NCBI GenBank assembly: GCA_040905265.1
Contig: JBBDRW010000071.1
Location: 1 to 7,587 of the forward strand
Length of the DNA: 7,587 nucleotides
Reading direction: 5' to 3'
Origin: JBBDRW01 sp040905265
Lineage (GTDB): Bacteria > Bacteroidota > Rhodothermia > Balneolales > Balneolaceae
Shown: piece by piece, positions 1 through 6,719 of the stretch
How the letters are laid out: each line of letters begins with the position of its first letter
Position numbering within the stretch: the stretch's first letter is position 1
The notes under the pieces: model-generated
Told to the model about the DNA's origin: nothing
What the model saw: only the letters and a program-made list of their open reading frames with translations
The model's database searches: none
Made by a program: the position numbers and the translations under genes

Positions 1-2849
1 ATCATGAACCGCACTACCCGGAGACGGATCCCGATGTGATCCGGGCGTTACGAAGCTATGTCGAATCGGGAGGGGGGTATGTCCCGGTTCACTCTGCATC
101 CGGAAACTTCCGGGATTCAGAAGAGTTTATTTCTCTGCTCGGCGGAGCGTTTGCCAGCCACGGAATCGGAACCGTTACCACCCGGATTGCGGAGCCGGAC
201 CACCCGGTGATGCAGGGATTTGAAGGGTTCGAGAGCTGGGATGAAACCTATGTCCACCAGAACCACAATGAGGAGGGCCGCACGGTACTCTCCTACCGGG
301 ACGAAGAGCCCTGGACCTGGGTCCGGACCGAAGGTGAAGGGCGGGTCTTCTACACAGCCTGGGGCCACGACGAGCGCACCTGGCAGAACCCCGGATTTCA
401 TGATCTGATTGAGCGGGGGATCCGGTGGGCTGCCGGACAGGATGTACAGGAGGCACTCTCTGCCCGCAGGATCGAAAATCCGTTTCGGTATGTGGTACTT
501 GACGTTCCGTTTCCCCCGCCTCACGAGGAGCGTCTCCGTTATGAAGAGGAGGTCGGAACGATGGACCGCGGCGCCAACAACCCCCGTTACTACCGGATGC
601 AGGAGCCGGTCGATCCGGAAGTGGCGATCAGCCGGATGATTGTTCAGCCAGGCTATCGCGTGGAGCTCTTTGCATCCGAGCCTGATATCGTGAATCCGAT
701 CTATATGGACTGGGATGAACAGGGACGGCTCTGGGTGATTGAATCGATCGAGTACCCCTATCCGCGCGAATTCTGGCCGGACGGCGGCGGGAAGGATCGA
801 ATTCTGATTCTGGAAGATAGTGACGGGGATGGCCGGGCCGATACATTTACAGAATTTGCAGACAGCCTCAATGTCCCGACAAGTCTGGCATTTGTCGATG
901 GCGGAGTGGTTGTACAGCAGGCTCCCCAGACACTTTTTCTGAAAGATACGACCGGAGACGGCCGGGCCGATCACAGGGAGGTGCTTATTGAGGGATGGCA
1001 GCAGTGGGATACCCATGCGGGGCCGAACAACCTTCACTATGGGCTGGATAACTGGATCTGGGGAGTGCTCGGATACTCCGGGTTTGAGGGGACGGTCGGT
1101 GGAGAGCGTCATGAGTTTGGGATGGGGGTTTACCGGTTCCGTAAGGATGGTTCGAAACTGGAGTTCCTGCAGCGGACAAACAACAACACCTGGGGCCTCG
1201 GATTTGACGAAACAGGAAATGCATTTATCTCTACCGCCAATGGAAATCCAAGTACATGGCACTCGATTCCACAGCAACTCTACGGCCATCTGGACGGCCT
1301 CGACGATTCCGTAACTGATCGGCTGACCAACACGGCCAGGGTGATCACACTGACGAATCTGTTCCGGCAGGTCGATTGGGTAGGGGCCTTTACGGCAGCG
1401 TCCGGTCACGGACTCTATACAGCGAGAAGCTGGCCGGAAGAGTACTGGAACCGGCGCGCTTTTGTGGCCGAGCCGACGGTTCAGCTGGTAGGAGAACTGG
1501 TATTGGAGAGAAACGGGTCCGGATTTCAGTCCCGATACCCGAGAAACCTGATTGCAAGTGACGACGAATGGTTCAGCCCGATTATGGCGGAGGTGGGCCC
1601 GGATGGCCAGGTCTGGGTTGCCGACTGGTACAACTATATCAACCAGCACAACGCGGAGAGTAACCGGCAGGAACCAACGCCCGGTAACGCCTATGCAAAT
1701 CCGCTCCGGGACCGGCAGCACGGCCGGATCTACCGGATTATTTATGAGGGATCAGACACCGGGCCGCCGCTGAACCTTGCCGATGCTACTCCGGCAGAGC
1801 TTGTGGAGACGTTGCAGCACGAGACTATGTTATGGCGGAAACATGCGCAGCGCCTGCTGGTTGAGCGGAGAGACCTGGATGTGGTTCCACAGTTGATCGC
1901 CCTCCTTGAGGAGAGTGTGCCGGACGCAGCAGGGCTGAACCCCGGAGCCATTCATGCACTCTGGACCCTTCACGGGCTGGGACAGCTGTCCGGTACCAAC
2001 CGGGATGCACTGCAGGCAGCGTACAACGCGCTTGAAAGTCCATCCTCTGATGTACGGCTCAATGCTGTACAGGTGCTGCCGGTTACCGAAGCTTCTGTAC
2101 AGGCCATTCTCAACGCAGGGCTTCTCTACGATGAGGATTTGCAGATTCGGCTACGCTCCCTGACCACACTGGCACAACTCCCATCGTCCAGCCGTGCCGG
2201 CGAGGATATTTTTCAGATGCTCCGTGAACCGGACAATATGGAAGATAGCCGGGTGCGGGAAGCGGGCGCACTGGCCGGGGCTCTGCACAGCCAGGGATTT
2301 TTGCAAGCAGCAGAGCGTGCCGGGTATATCCGGGAAGAGGGGATGGAAGTTGATGAAGAGTCGCCGGCATCCACACTGGAGAGTATTACTGCACTGATTC
2401 TTGCTCAACATCCGGATGCTCTGGGAACTGATGGTACGGAAACCGATGAACAGGTTGAAACGGTTGAAGTAGATCTGGAACTGGAGCTTGGGGTCACTCC
2501 GAATGTATTGGAGTTCGATAAAGAGGAGCTGCGGGCAAGGGCAGGCCAGACCGTTCGGATCACCTTTACGAATACCGACAATATGGAACACAACCTCCTG
2601 ATTATCAATCCGGGTACTCTGGCGGAGGTCGGAGCTCTTGCGGATCAGATGATGGCAGCTCCCGACGGGCGGGGCCGCGGATTTGTTCCCGACAGCCCGG
2701 ATGTACTTGCTTCAACCCCGATTCTCGATCCAGGCGAGAGCGTTGAGCTGATCTTCACCGTTCCGGAAGAGCCGGGAGAATATCGGTTCGTATGTACCAT
2801 TCCGGGCCACTGGCGGATCATGAACGGGACGCTGATTGTCGAGCTGTAA
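1..2849 (+). CDS. ThuA-like / PVC-type dehydrogenase / HEAT / cupredoxin multidomain protein (5' partial)
   Basis: The reading frame is open to the left edge (first whole codon at 3), so the true start lies outside; GTG at 36 is internal. Numbering from GTG36 as residue 1 gives 937 residues. Residues 1-140 are the C-terminal part of a ThuA-like domain (GGGYVPVHSASGNF, LLGGAF..H, EPDHPVMQG, GRVFYTAWGHDERTW). Residues ~200-570 resemble the PVC-type membrane-bound dehydrogenase propeller (PGYRVELFASEP, DEQGRLWVIE), with two Asp-rich putative Ca-binding loops, DSDGDGRAD at 261-269 and DTTGDGRAD at 304-312. Residues ~580-800 are helical and HEAT-like. Residues ~815-937 form a type-1 copper domain with ligands His852, Cys920, His925 and Met929, in azurin-like spacing CTIPGHWRIM. 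The role is probably periplasmic or surface oxidation of sugars or polyols, passing electrons to its own copper centre; this is inference. There is no CxxCH haem motif; Cys920 is the only cysteine in the visible part. It converges with the ThuA lipoprotein gene at 2918. Confidence 0.88.
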   Translation, partial: HEPHYPETDPDVIRALRSYVESGGGYVPVHSASGNFRDSEEFISLLGGAFASHGIGTVTTRIAEPDHPVMQGFEGFESWDETYVHQNHNEEGRTVLSYRDEEPWTWVRTEGEGRVFYTAWGHDERTWQNPGFHDLIERGIRWAAGQDVQEALSARRIENPFRYVVLDVPFPPPHEERLRYEEEVGTMDRGANNPRYYRMQEPVDPEVAISRMIVQPGYRVELFASEPDIVNPIYMDWDEQGRLWVIESIEYPYPREFWPDGGGKDRILILEDSDGDGRADTFTEFADSLNVPTSLAFVDGGVVVQQAPQTLFLKDTTGDGRADHREVLIEGWQQWDTHAGPNNLHYGLDNWIWGVLGYSGFEGTVGGERHEFGMGVYRFRKDGSKLEFLQRTNNNTWGLGFDETGNAFISTANGNPSTWHSIPQQLYGHLDGLDDSVTDRLTNTARVITLTNLFRQVDWVGAFTAASGHGLYTARSWPEEYWNRRAFVAEPTVQLVGELVLERNGSGFQSRYPRNLIASDDEWFSPIMAEVGPDGQVWVADWYNYINQHNAESNRQEPTPGNAYANPLRDRQHGRIYRIIYEGSDTGPPLNLADATPAELVETLQHETMLWRKHAQRLLVERRDLDVVPQLIALLEESVPDAAGLNPGAIHALWTLHGLGQLSGTNRDALQAAYNALESPSSDVRLNAVQVLPVTEASVQAILNAGLLYDEDLQIRLRSLTTLAQLPSSSRAGEDIFQMLREPDNMEDSRVREAGALAGALHSQGFLQAAERAGYIREEGMEVDEESPASTLESITALILAQHPDALGTDGTETDEQVETVEVDLELELGVTPNVLEFDKEELRARAGQTVRITFTNTDNMEHNLLIINPGTLAEVGALADQMMAAPDGRGRGFVPDSPDVLASTPILDPGESVELIFTVPEEPGEYRFVCTIPGHWRIMNGTLIVEL

Positions 2850-2917
2850 CGGCCTCCTCAGGACCGACTCCGGCGGCAGCTATTGCAAGGATTACGAACA
2901 TTTGGGCCCGGCAGCGA

Positions 2918-3916
2918 TCACTCAAGTTCTGTCCGGCGGCCGTTGGCCTGGTCGATAATATCCTGCATCTCTCTGGGGTTCCAGTTGGGAGGAGGTGAGT
3001 CATCTGTCAGTTCTGCCAGTTCCGGAACAGTAACAGGATGGACATTCAGCCCGTTTGGAGGGATCTCCGCCCCGGCGGTCCAGGCGATGGCGTTTGCTAC
3101 CAGCCGCCGGTAATCATCAATCCCCCAGTTCCAGTGGATATGGCCGCCCGTAAACCCGAAGCCTCGTCCGCCATTGGGCCGTTCATATGCCCAGGCGACA
3201 TGTTGTGGTTCTTCTCGCTCCAGAACCGCTTCGCGTGCATTCGGATTGTTGGTGTGAGAGCCGTCCGGACGGCTGAGAGACTCCGGAGGAGGCAGATCCG
3301 AGAGGATCGGCGTCAGCCCGTCACGATCTTCAGTAAACCGCATGTGAAAATACCACTCATCCATCACGGTCATCGGGGAGACCCCGTTTGAGATCGGGTG
3401 GTCCGGGTAGCTCTCGAAACTGGCGGTCCAGAAGGGGTTTACAGACCAGTGGGAATCGAAAAACCCACCCTGCCACTCCAGGAACCGGTCGCCCGGTTCA
3501 CCCCGGGAGACATCCGTAGCGAAATGGATGGTGACCATCCCGACGCCGCGCTCCATAACCCGCTGAAACGCATCCAGGTTACCGGTAACCGGATGGCGTC
3601 CCAGGCCGTCAGAAAAGAAGATGACCGCATCGGCCCGGTCAAAGAGCGTTGAATCTTCCGGCCAGCCGCTTACCACATCCGTTGTGATTCCGATGTTTGC
3701 CTCTTCGAGTGTCTCGGCAAGAATTTTGGAACCACCCAGATGTTCGTGATTGCCGAATCCGTGCGAGGGAGCCCCGGCAATAAAGAGAATATGTTTCGGT
3801 TCATGTACCTCCGGTTCCGGTGTGGTACATCCGGATAGTAACAACAGAGTGAGGGTAAGGCACGCACAGGAAAATGTTATGAGGGCGTTGGCAGGCCGTT
3901 TCGGAAATCGATTCAT
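2918..3916 (-). CDS. ThuA-domain lipoprotein
   Basis: A 332-residue secreted protein. The start at 3916 gives a textbook lipoprotein signal: basic MNRFPKR, a hydrophobic stretch at 11-28, and lipobox LSGC with lipidated Cys30. ATGs further upstream (3988, 3973) would put 19 or 24 extra residues before the signal, so they are rejected. The mature protein is a full ThuA-like (glutamine-amidotransferase-fold) domain: HILFIAGAPSHGFGNHEH at 42-59, MVTIHFA at 127-133, GGFFDSHW at 150-157, DHPISNG at 172-178, DEWYFHMRF at 186-194, and GGHIHWNWG at 257-265 before the final helix LVANAIAWTAG. The many conserved His, Asp and Trp residues fit a sugar-related role, but ThuA-like enzymes are poorly characterised and no reaction is assigned. 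The gene sits tail to tail with the multidomain ThuA/dehydrogenase gene (68-nt gap), suggesting a shared pathway but not a shared transcript. No clear ribosome binding site is seen. Confidence 0.88.
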   Translation of the reverse strand: MNRFPKRPANALITFSCACLTLTLLLLSGCTTPEPEVHEPKHILFIAGAPSHGFGNHEHLGGSKILAETLEEANIGITTDVVSGWPEDSTLFDRADAVIFFSDGLGRHPVTGNLDAFQRVMERGVGMVTIHFATDVSRGEPGDRFLEWQGGFFDSHWSVNPFWTASFESYPDHPISNGVSPMTVMDEWYFHMRFTEDRDGLTPILSDLPPPESLSRPDGSHTNNPNAREAVLEREEPQHVAWAYERPNGGRGFGFTGGHIHWNWGIDDYRRLVANAIAWTAGAEIPPNGLNVHPVTVPELAELTDDSPPPNWNPREMQDIIDQANGRRTELE

Positions 3917-4008
3917 AAGGGATTTGGAGATCAAGTGAGTAATTTCAGCAGACTCTGCCGGAATGAGGGCCATTCGACAGAAATCCATGTTTGACGCAGG
4001 TGAACCGG

Positions 4009-4037
4009 ATAATAGAGAATCCGTGTCTGCGATGCAA
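4009..4037 (-). promoter_or_regulatory. Candidate sigma-70-type promoter for the ThuA lipoprotein gene
   Basis: On the minus strand, TTGCAT (4037-4032) is followed after exactly 17 nt by TATTAT (4014-4009). Transcription would begin near 4002 and give a leader of about 85 nt to the ATG at 3916. The match is to the generic -35/-10 consensus only. Bacteroidota often use a different consensus, so this stays tentative. Confidence 0.4.
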
Positions 4038-4064
4038 TGAAGTGGTACATGTATAGCAGGCCGC

Positions 4065-4084
4065 TTCTGTATCTCAGTACAGAA
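4065..4084. terminator. Short hairpin downstream of the DUF3347 gene
   Basis: The sequence ttctgta-tctcag-tacagaa forms a perfect 7-bp stem with a 6-nt loop, about 30 nt beyond the stop codon of the DUF3347 gene on the minus strand. No T-run follows on that strand, so an intrinsic terminator is only possible. It may instead be a processing or pause hairpin, or chance. Confidence 0.3.
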
Positions 4085-4114
4085 CCCGGAAAACAGATCC
4101 AGCTGTTGTCAGGG

Positions 4115-4681
4115 TTACAGTCTTCGAAGGACTTCGCCGCAGTGGAGCATCCGGTCGCCGTGGTACGGGTTTCGGATCTCCTCCTCCCGGCTCAGCCACT
4201 CTGCCGACCCGTCCCGTACCATCGGACAACTCTGGACAAAGATGTCATAGCCGGCAGGGCGGAAGGAGTCGCCGATCTGGATCATGGTCTCCGAAAGGCT
4301 TTCGAAATGGAATCGCTGCTCTTCTATATCCGTCTCCTCCTGCAGCCGGTTTCCGGTTGATACGACGTCGTCTGCAAAAGAAGCCCAGATCATAACGGTC
4401 TCATCATTCAGCCCGGTTACATCCGCTTCGTCCACTGTTTGAACCAGCGATCCGGCAAGCTCTGCTGCCGCTTCCGGGTTCGTGGCAACCAGGGTATCCT
4501 TCAGATCGAAATAGAGATCCAGGAGCTGTGTAAGATCATTACGGAAGGCTTCGGTCGTCTCGATCAACTGCTGGCGGAGCTGCATTTCATACTGCTCCTG
4601 CTGGGCCTGTTCACGCTCTCCCTCGCTGCAGGATACAGCCATTAGTGACAGCGGGAGGAGAAGGAGAATGCAATACTTCAT
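4115..4681 (-). CDS. DUF3347-domain lipoprotein, probably copper-associated
   Basis: A 188-residue protein. The start at 4681 gives a short lipoprotein signal, MKYCILLLLPLSLMAVSC, with putative lipidated Cys18. The frame stays open for 52 more codons upstream, but those have no protein-like pattern and overlap the metallo-hydrolase stub. Residues 49-150 carry the DUF3347 pattern of helices (LLDLYFDLKDTLVATNPEAA, TDIEEQRFHFESLSETM). The C-terminus has the family hallmark YDIFVQSCPM..GSAEWLS, then IRNPYHG and MLHCGEVL. Cys152, Met154, Met178 and Cys181 are candidate Cu(I) ligands. DUF3347 is often found next to or fused with copper/silver efflux components, so a periplasmic copper-binding or chaperone-like role is inferred, not proven. 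A CopB-type ATPase gene lies about 2.3 kb upstream on the same strand, consistent with an interrupted copper cluster. The lipobox (AVSC) is slightly off consensus. Confidence 0.85.
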   Translation of the reverse strand: MKYCILLLLPLSLMAVSCSEGEREQAQQEQYEMQLRQQLIETTEAFRNDLTQLLDLYFDLKDTLVATNPEAAAELAGSLVQTVDEADVTGLNDETVMIWASFADDVVSTGNRLQEETDIEEQRFHFESLSETMIQIGDSFRPAGYDIFVQSCPMVRDGSAEWLSREEEIRNPYHGDRMLHCGEVLRRL

Positions 4682-4717
4682 CTGTTTACTTGTTCGGGAT
4701 GTCTGTAGTGAAGAACT

Positions 4718-4736
4718 ATTGGTTTCACTAACCAAT
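4718..4736. promoter_or_regulatory. 19-bp dyad upstream of the DUF3347 gene, possible operator
   Basis: The sequence attggtt-tcact-aaccaat has perfect 7-bp arms around a 5-nt centre, 37-55 nt upstream of the DUF3347 start codon, where a repressor or activator would act. It does not match the copper-regulator boxes I know (CueR- or CopY-type). The tail of the metallo-hydrolase stub runs through it, so it belongs to the sequence on the DUF3347 side of the proposed junction. Confidence 0.35.
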
Positions 4737-4874
4737 ATACCAACTATACACGAAGATATGGAGTTCCAGCAGGAATTTGGAGCCGGTAACGGTACCGGCG
4801 GCGCCGAGAAAATGGATATTGAAGGGTTCTTTTTCACCGGATGCTTTCAAGATTTCGAAGGATGTCATAGTCAT
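4728..4874 (-). pseudogene. Truncated N-terminus of a beta-CASP / metallo-beta-lactamase-fold RNase-like protein
   Basis: A 48-codon frame from ATG 4874 (or the in-frame ATG at 4868) to TAG at 4728. Residues 18-36 read NIHFLGAAGTVTGSKFLLE. This closely resembles the first beta-strands of MBL-fold beta-CASP exonuclease-like proteins, typically [F/L]xGAAxxVTGSxxLLE. In intact members this is followed within about 10 residues by an (I/L)xDCGxFQG segment and later by the HxHxDH metal site. Here the pattern stops at residue ~36, and LHIFVYSWYIG then leads to a stop. No continuation is found in the other two frames before the DUF3347 start, so this looks like a deletion or rearrangement breakpoint near 4765, not a simple frameshift. 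It is too short to be functional. Confidence 0.7.
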
Positions 4875-4958
4875 TGAATCTAATCAATTCGTTGTACGTC
4901 TGCCTGGGCCACCGACCCGCCCCCGGATTTATTGATGATTTGGGAATAGTGAGAAGTA

Positions 4959-6092
4959 TTACATCACGAAATCCTGGTAGTTTTCCTTTGAAATAACGTG
5001 AAAGTCTGCATTCTCGTAGGTGTCCAACCACTCTTTCGGTGGTTTTATTTTCCGATTGGGATTCCATTTAAATTCAAAACCATTGAGGATCCCGTCTCTT
5101 TCTTCAATCAGGTCTATCTCTTTTTGATCATAGGTGCGCCAATAGTAATAATTTGCGGAATGCCCCAGGTATGCATTCCGTTTCATCCGTTCTATAATCA
5201 TAAAATTTTCCCAAAGCTGTCCTGCATCGTTTCTCAGGTTCAATGAATTAAAATTTGCAATAACTGCATTGCGAATACCCAGGTCCATGAAGTAATACAT
5301 CTTCATTTTGGATACTTCCTTCCTGAGATTTCTTGAGAAACCACCAAGGGAGATTAATACGAATGATTTTTCCAATAAATCCAGGTATCTCTGGACGGTT
5401 TTTTTGTCGAGTCCAAGTTGTTTCCCGAGCTCAACGGTCGATACCTGATTGCCAAGCTGAAAGGCAATCAATTTTAACAGATCAAGGAGTACATGTGGAC
5501 GTTTCAACCGCTGAAACTCAAGGATATCCTTCATCAGGTAAGAGTTCTTTATCTCTGTAATCCGGCCTTCTTTCGCCCTGGTATTGTTTAATGTCACGAC
5601 TTCAGGGTAGGATCCATAGATCAAAAGTTGTTCGATCTGCTTATTTAATTCATAGGGTGTAGTCGTTTGGTTAAGCTCTTTTAAACTGATTGGATACAAC
5701 GTAACCACATTTTTTCTGCCGGTGAGTGGTTCCTCGGTTGAATTTGCAAGATCGAATGACGAGGAACCGGTGACAATTACGTATTTGTCGGGAAAGTGAT
5801 CCACAACAAGTTTCAGAGCTGTTCCGATATTTTCAATCTTTTGTGCTTCGTCAATAACCAGCAAATCAATGCCCGAGACCATCTGCTCTATGATGCGAAG
5901 TTCACATTTTGCGAAATCTGAAGAAAAGGACAAATCATCACCTGTATAGAACTGATAGTGTAGATCAGATTGTTCCAGAAACGATGAAACGAGAGTTGTT
6001 TTGCCAACCTGGCGTGCGCCGTAGATAATGAGCACCTTTCCTTGTTGAAGGTGCTTCGAAATATCAACTTCCCTTGGTAGAATATTTGCCAT
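4959..6092 (-). CDS. AAA_14 / DUF4143-family ATPase
   Basis: A 377-residue, full-length member of the common ATPase family with an N-terminal AAA_14 domain and a C-terminal DUF4143 domain. Visible motifs are Walker A GARQVGKT (25-32), Walker B LLVIDEAQ (77-84), a sensor-like VIVTGSSSFDL (105-115) and the family's EPLTGR...YPISLKEL (121-140). A winged-helix-like stretch follows (STVELGKQLGLDKKTVQRYL, 218-237). The DUF4143 part keeps residues resembling a PD-(D/E)xK fold: Glu295 in LWENF, Asp327 in KEIDLIE, and Glu340/Lys342 in FEFKW. The cellular function of these solitary ATPases is unknown. They are patchily distributed and often horizontally acquired. Base composition is clearly AT-richer than the left and right flanks. 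It follows the toxin gene on the same strand but is separated from it by a long palindrome, so it is probably transcribed from its own promoter. Confidence 0.92.
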   Translation of the reverse strand: MANILPREVDISKHLQQGKVLIIYGARQVGKTTLVSSFLEQSDLHYQFYTGDDLSFSSDFAKCELRIIEQMVSGIDLLVIDEAQKIENIGTALKLVVDHFPDKYVIVTGSSSFDLANSTEEPLTGRKNVVTLYPISLKELNQTTTPYELNKQIEQLLIYGSYPEVVTLNNTRAKEGRITEIKNSYLMKDILEFQRLKRPHVLLDLLKLIAFQLGNQVSTVELGKQLGLDKKTVQRYLDLLEKSFVLISLGGFSRNLRKEVSKMKMYYFMDLGIRNAVIANFNSLNLRNDAGQLWENFMIIERMKRNAYLGHSANYYYWRTYDQKEIDLIEERDGILNGFEFKWNPNRKIKPPKEWLDTYENADFHVISKENYQDFVM

Positions 6093-6116
6093 GGCAGATG
6101 TATTGAGATTGGAGAA

Positions 6117-6145
6117 ATATTAATAAAATCCCCCAATTAATACAA
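6117..6145 (-). promoter_or_regulatory. Candidate promoter of the DUF4143 ATPase gene, overlapping a palindrome arm
   Basis: On the minus strand, TTGTAT (6145-6140) and TAATAT (6122-6117) are spaced by exactly 17 nt. The predicted start of transcription is near 6110, 18 nt before the ATG at 6092. The -35 box lies inside the left arm of the palindrome, so forming the hairpin, or a protein binding the dyad, would affect this promoter. Consensus match only. Confidence 0.4.
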
Positions 6146-6189
6146 ATTGAGTGATTATAATTCCCTTAATTTGTATTAATTGGGGGATT
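6127..6189. repeat. Long perfect inverted repeat (22-bp arms, 19-nt centre)
   Basis: Arms 6127-6148 and 6168-6189 are exact reverse complements: the left arm starts aatcccccaatt and the right arm ends aattgggggatt. The 19-nt centre includes the self-complementary attataat. The element lies between the stop of the PIN toxin gene and the start of the ATPase gene, both on the minus strand. Read on that strand, the hairpin is followed by an A/T-rich attttatta, so it could end toxin transcription; a sigma-70-like -35 box lies in the same arm. A MITE-like or recombination-related palindrome is the main alternative. No second copy is seen in the window. Confidence 0.9.
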
Positions 6190-6256
6190 ATAGCTCTCTG
6201 TTACACCCTTTCAATCCGGCTTAGAAAATACGCACGGAGTGCTGAAATTCCGGCGG

Positions 6257-6297
6257 ATGCCTGCCACCTGTTCAGGATCCATGCAGGTCACAATTGG
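6257..6297. repeat. Weak degenerate direct repeat with 24-nt period
   Basis: Two related 17-nt units, one beginning atgcctgccac (6257) and one beginning atgcaggtcac (6281), are offset by 24 nt in the spacer after the toxin gene; the second overlaps the toxin stop codon. The rest of 6190-6287 shows no convincing coding sequence on either strand. The stretch is GC-richer than its surroundings and may be a remnant of older flanking or insertion-element DNA, but similarity is low and chance cannot be excluded. Confidence 0.2.
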
Positions 6298-6719
6298 CTT
6301 ACAAACTCTTTCGGGGTCATCACCGGTAACCTTTTTGAACTGCTCTTGTAATCGGAAATATTACGGGTAATAAAGTAGTCGGCACCGTGATTCAGGGCAG
6401 TAGTATATTGGAGGGCGTCCTCTTTGTCTTTAAACTGCGAAGAAATCGCCTCGATCATTACAGATTTACCACCACTTATCATGCTGCAAGCCGAAATCAG
6501 ATCAAGCAACCTTTTTTCTGCATCCTCCAATTTGTAGATATCGAATGAAAGGTATATGAGGTTTGCAAGACTGCTCTCAGCAATCAGAAGTGATATACGG
6601 TCAGACGCTGCAAGTTCAAGTACCTGAACAGAGTATTCAAAGTGAGGTACTCTTTTGGAAAGAATATCAAAAGCCACATCCGTATCAAGAAAAACTTCAG
6701 GCAAACTTCCTTTTAACAT
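6288..6719 (-). CDS. PIN-domain toxin (VapC-like RNase)
   Basis: A 143-residue PIN-domain protein, normal length for this family. It opens with EVFLDTDVAFDILSKR, placing the first catalytic acid at Asp12 (and Asp14). Further candidate metal ligands are Glu48 (IAESSLANL), Asp101 (DKEDALQYTTA) and the YFITRNISDY block (Asn120, Asp123). These fit a Mg-dependent ribonuclease that acts as the toxin of a type II toxin-antitoxin pair; the RNA target is unknown. ATG 6719 overlaps the end of the upstream antitoxin gene by 23 nt, typical of translational coupling, and AGGGA stands just before it. The likely partner is that antitoxin. The PIN signature appears intact and no disruption is seen. Confidence 0.88.
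   Translation of the reverse strand: MLKGSLPEVFLDTDVAFDILSKRVPHFEYSVQVLELAASDRISLLIAESSLANLIYLSFDIYKLEDAEKRLLDLISACSMISGGKSVMIEAISSQFKDKEDALQYTTALNHGADYFITRNISDYKSSSKRLPVMTPKEFVSQL

Noticed and set aside
117..1721. A 534-codon open frame on the minus strand opposite the ThuA/dehydrogenase gene.
   Set aside because: Its translation has no recognisable domain and is rich in Pro, Cys and Arg, as expected of a shadow frame. The plus-strand frame has clear family motifs throughout.
2850..2917. A bidirectional terminator in the convergent 68-nt spacer.
   Set aside because: Only 3-4-bp stems and a gggccc palindrome are present, with no T-run on either strand.
3917..3988. A 24-residue N-terminal extension of the ThuA lipoprotein.
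   Set aside because: The lipobox cysteine would fall at residue 54, too far for a signal peptide; the start at 3916 places it at 30.
4682..4837. A 52-codon N-terminal extension of the DUF3347 gene.
   Set aside because: It would bury the lipoprotein signal at residue 53, has low-complexity composition, and overlaps the better-supported metallo-hydrolase stub in another frame.
4905..4928. A GC-rich hairpin (cctggg ... ccccgg) downstream of the ATPase gene as terminator.
   Set aside because: The stem has a mismatch, is short, and is not followed by T residues on the minus strand.
4834..5067. A 77-codon minus-strand frame overlapping the end of the ATPase gene.
   Set aside because: The first half is a shadow of the ATPase C-terminus; the second half is the alternative frame of the spacer and of the metallo-hydrolase stub.
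6151..6351. A 66-codon plus-strand frame starting inside the palindrome.
   Set aside because: It reads through palindrome and antisense toxin sequence, has no family pattern, and overlaps the well-supported PIN gene.
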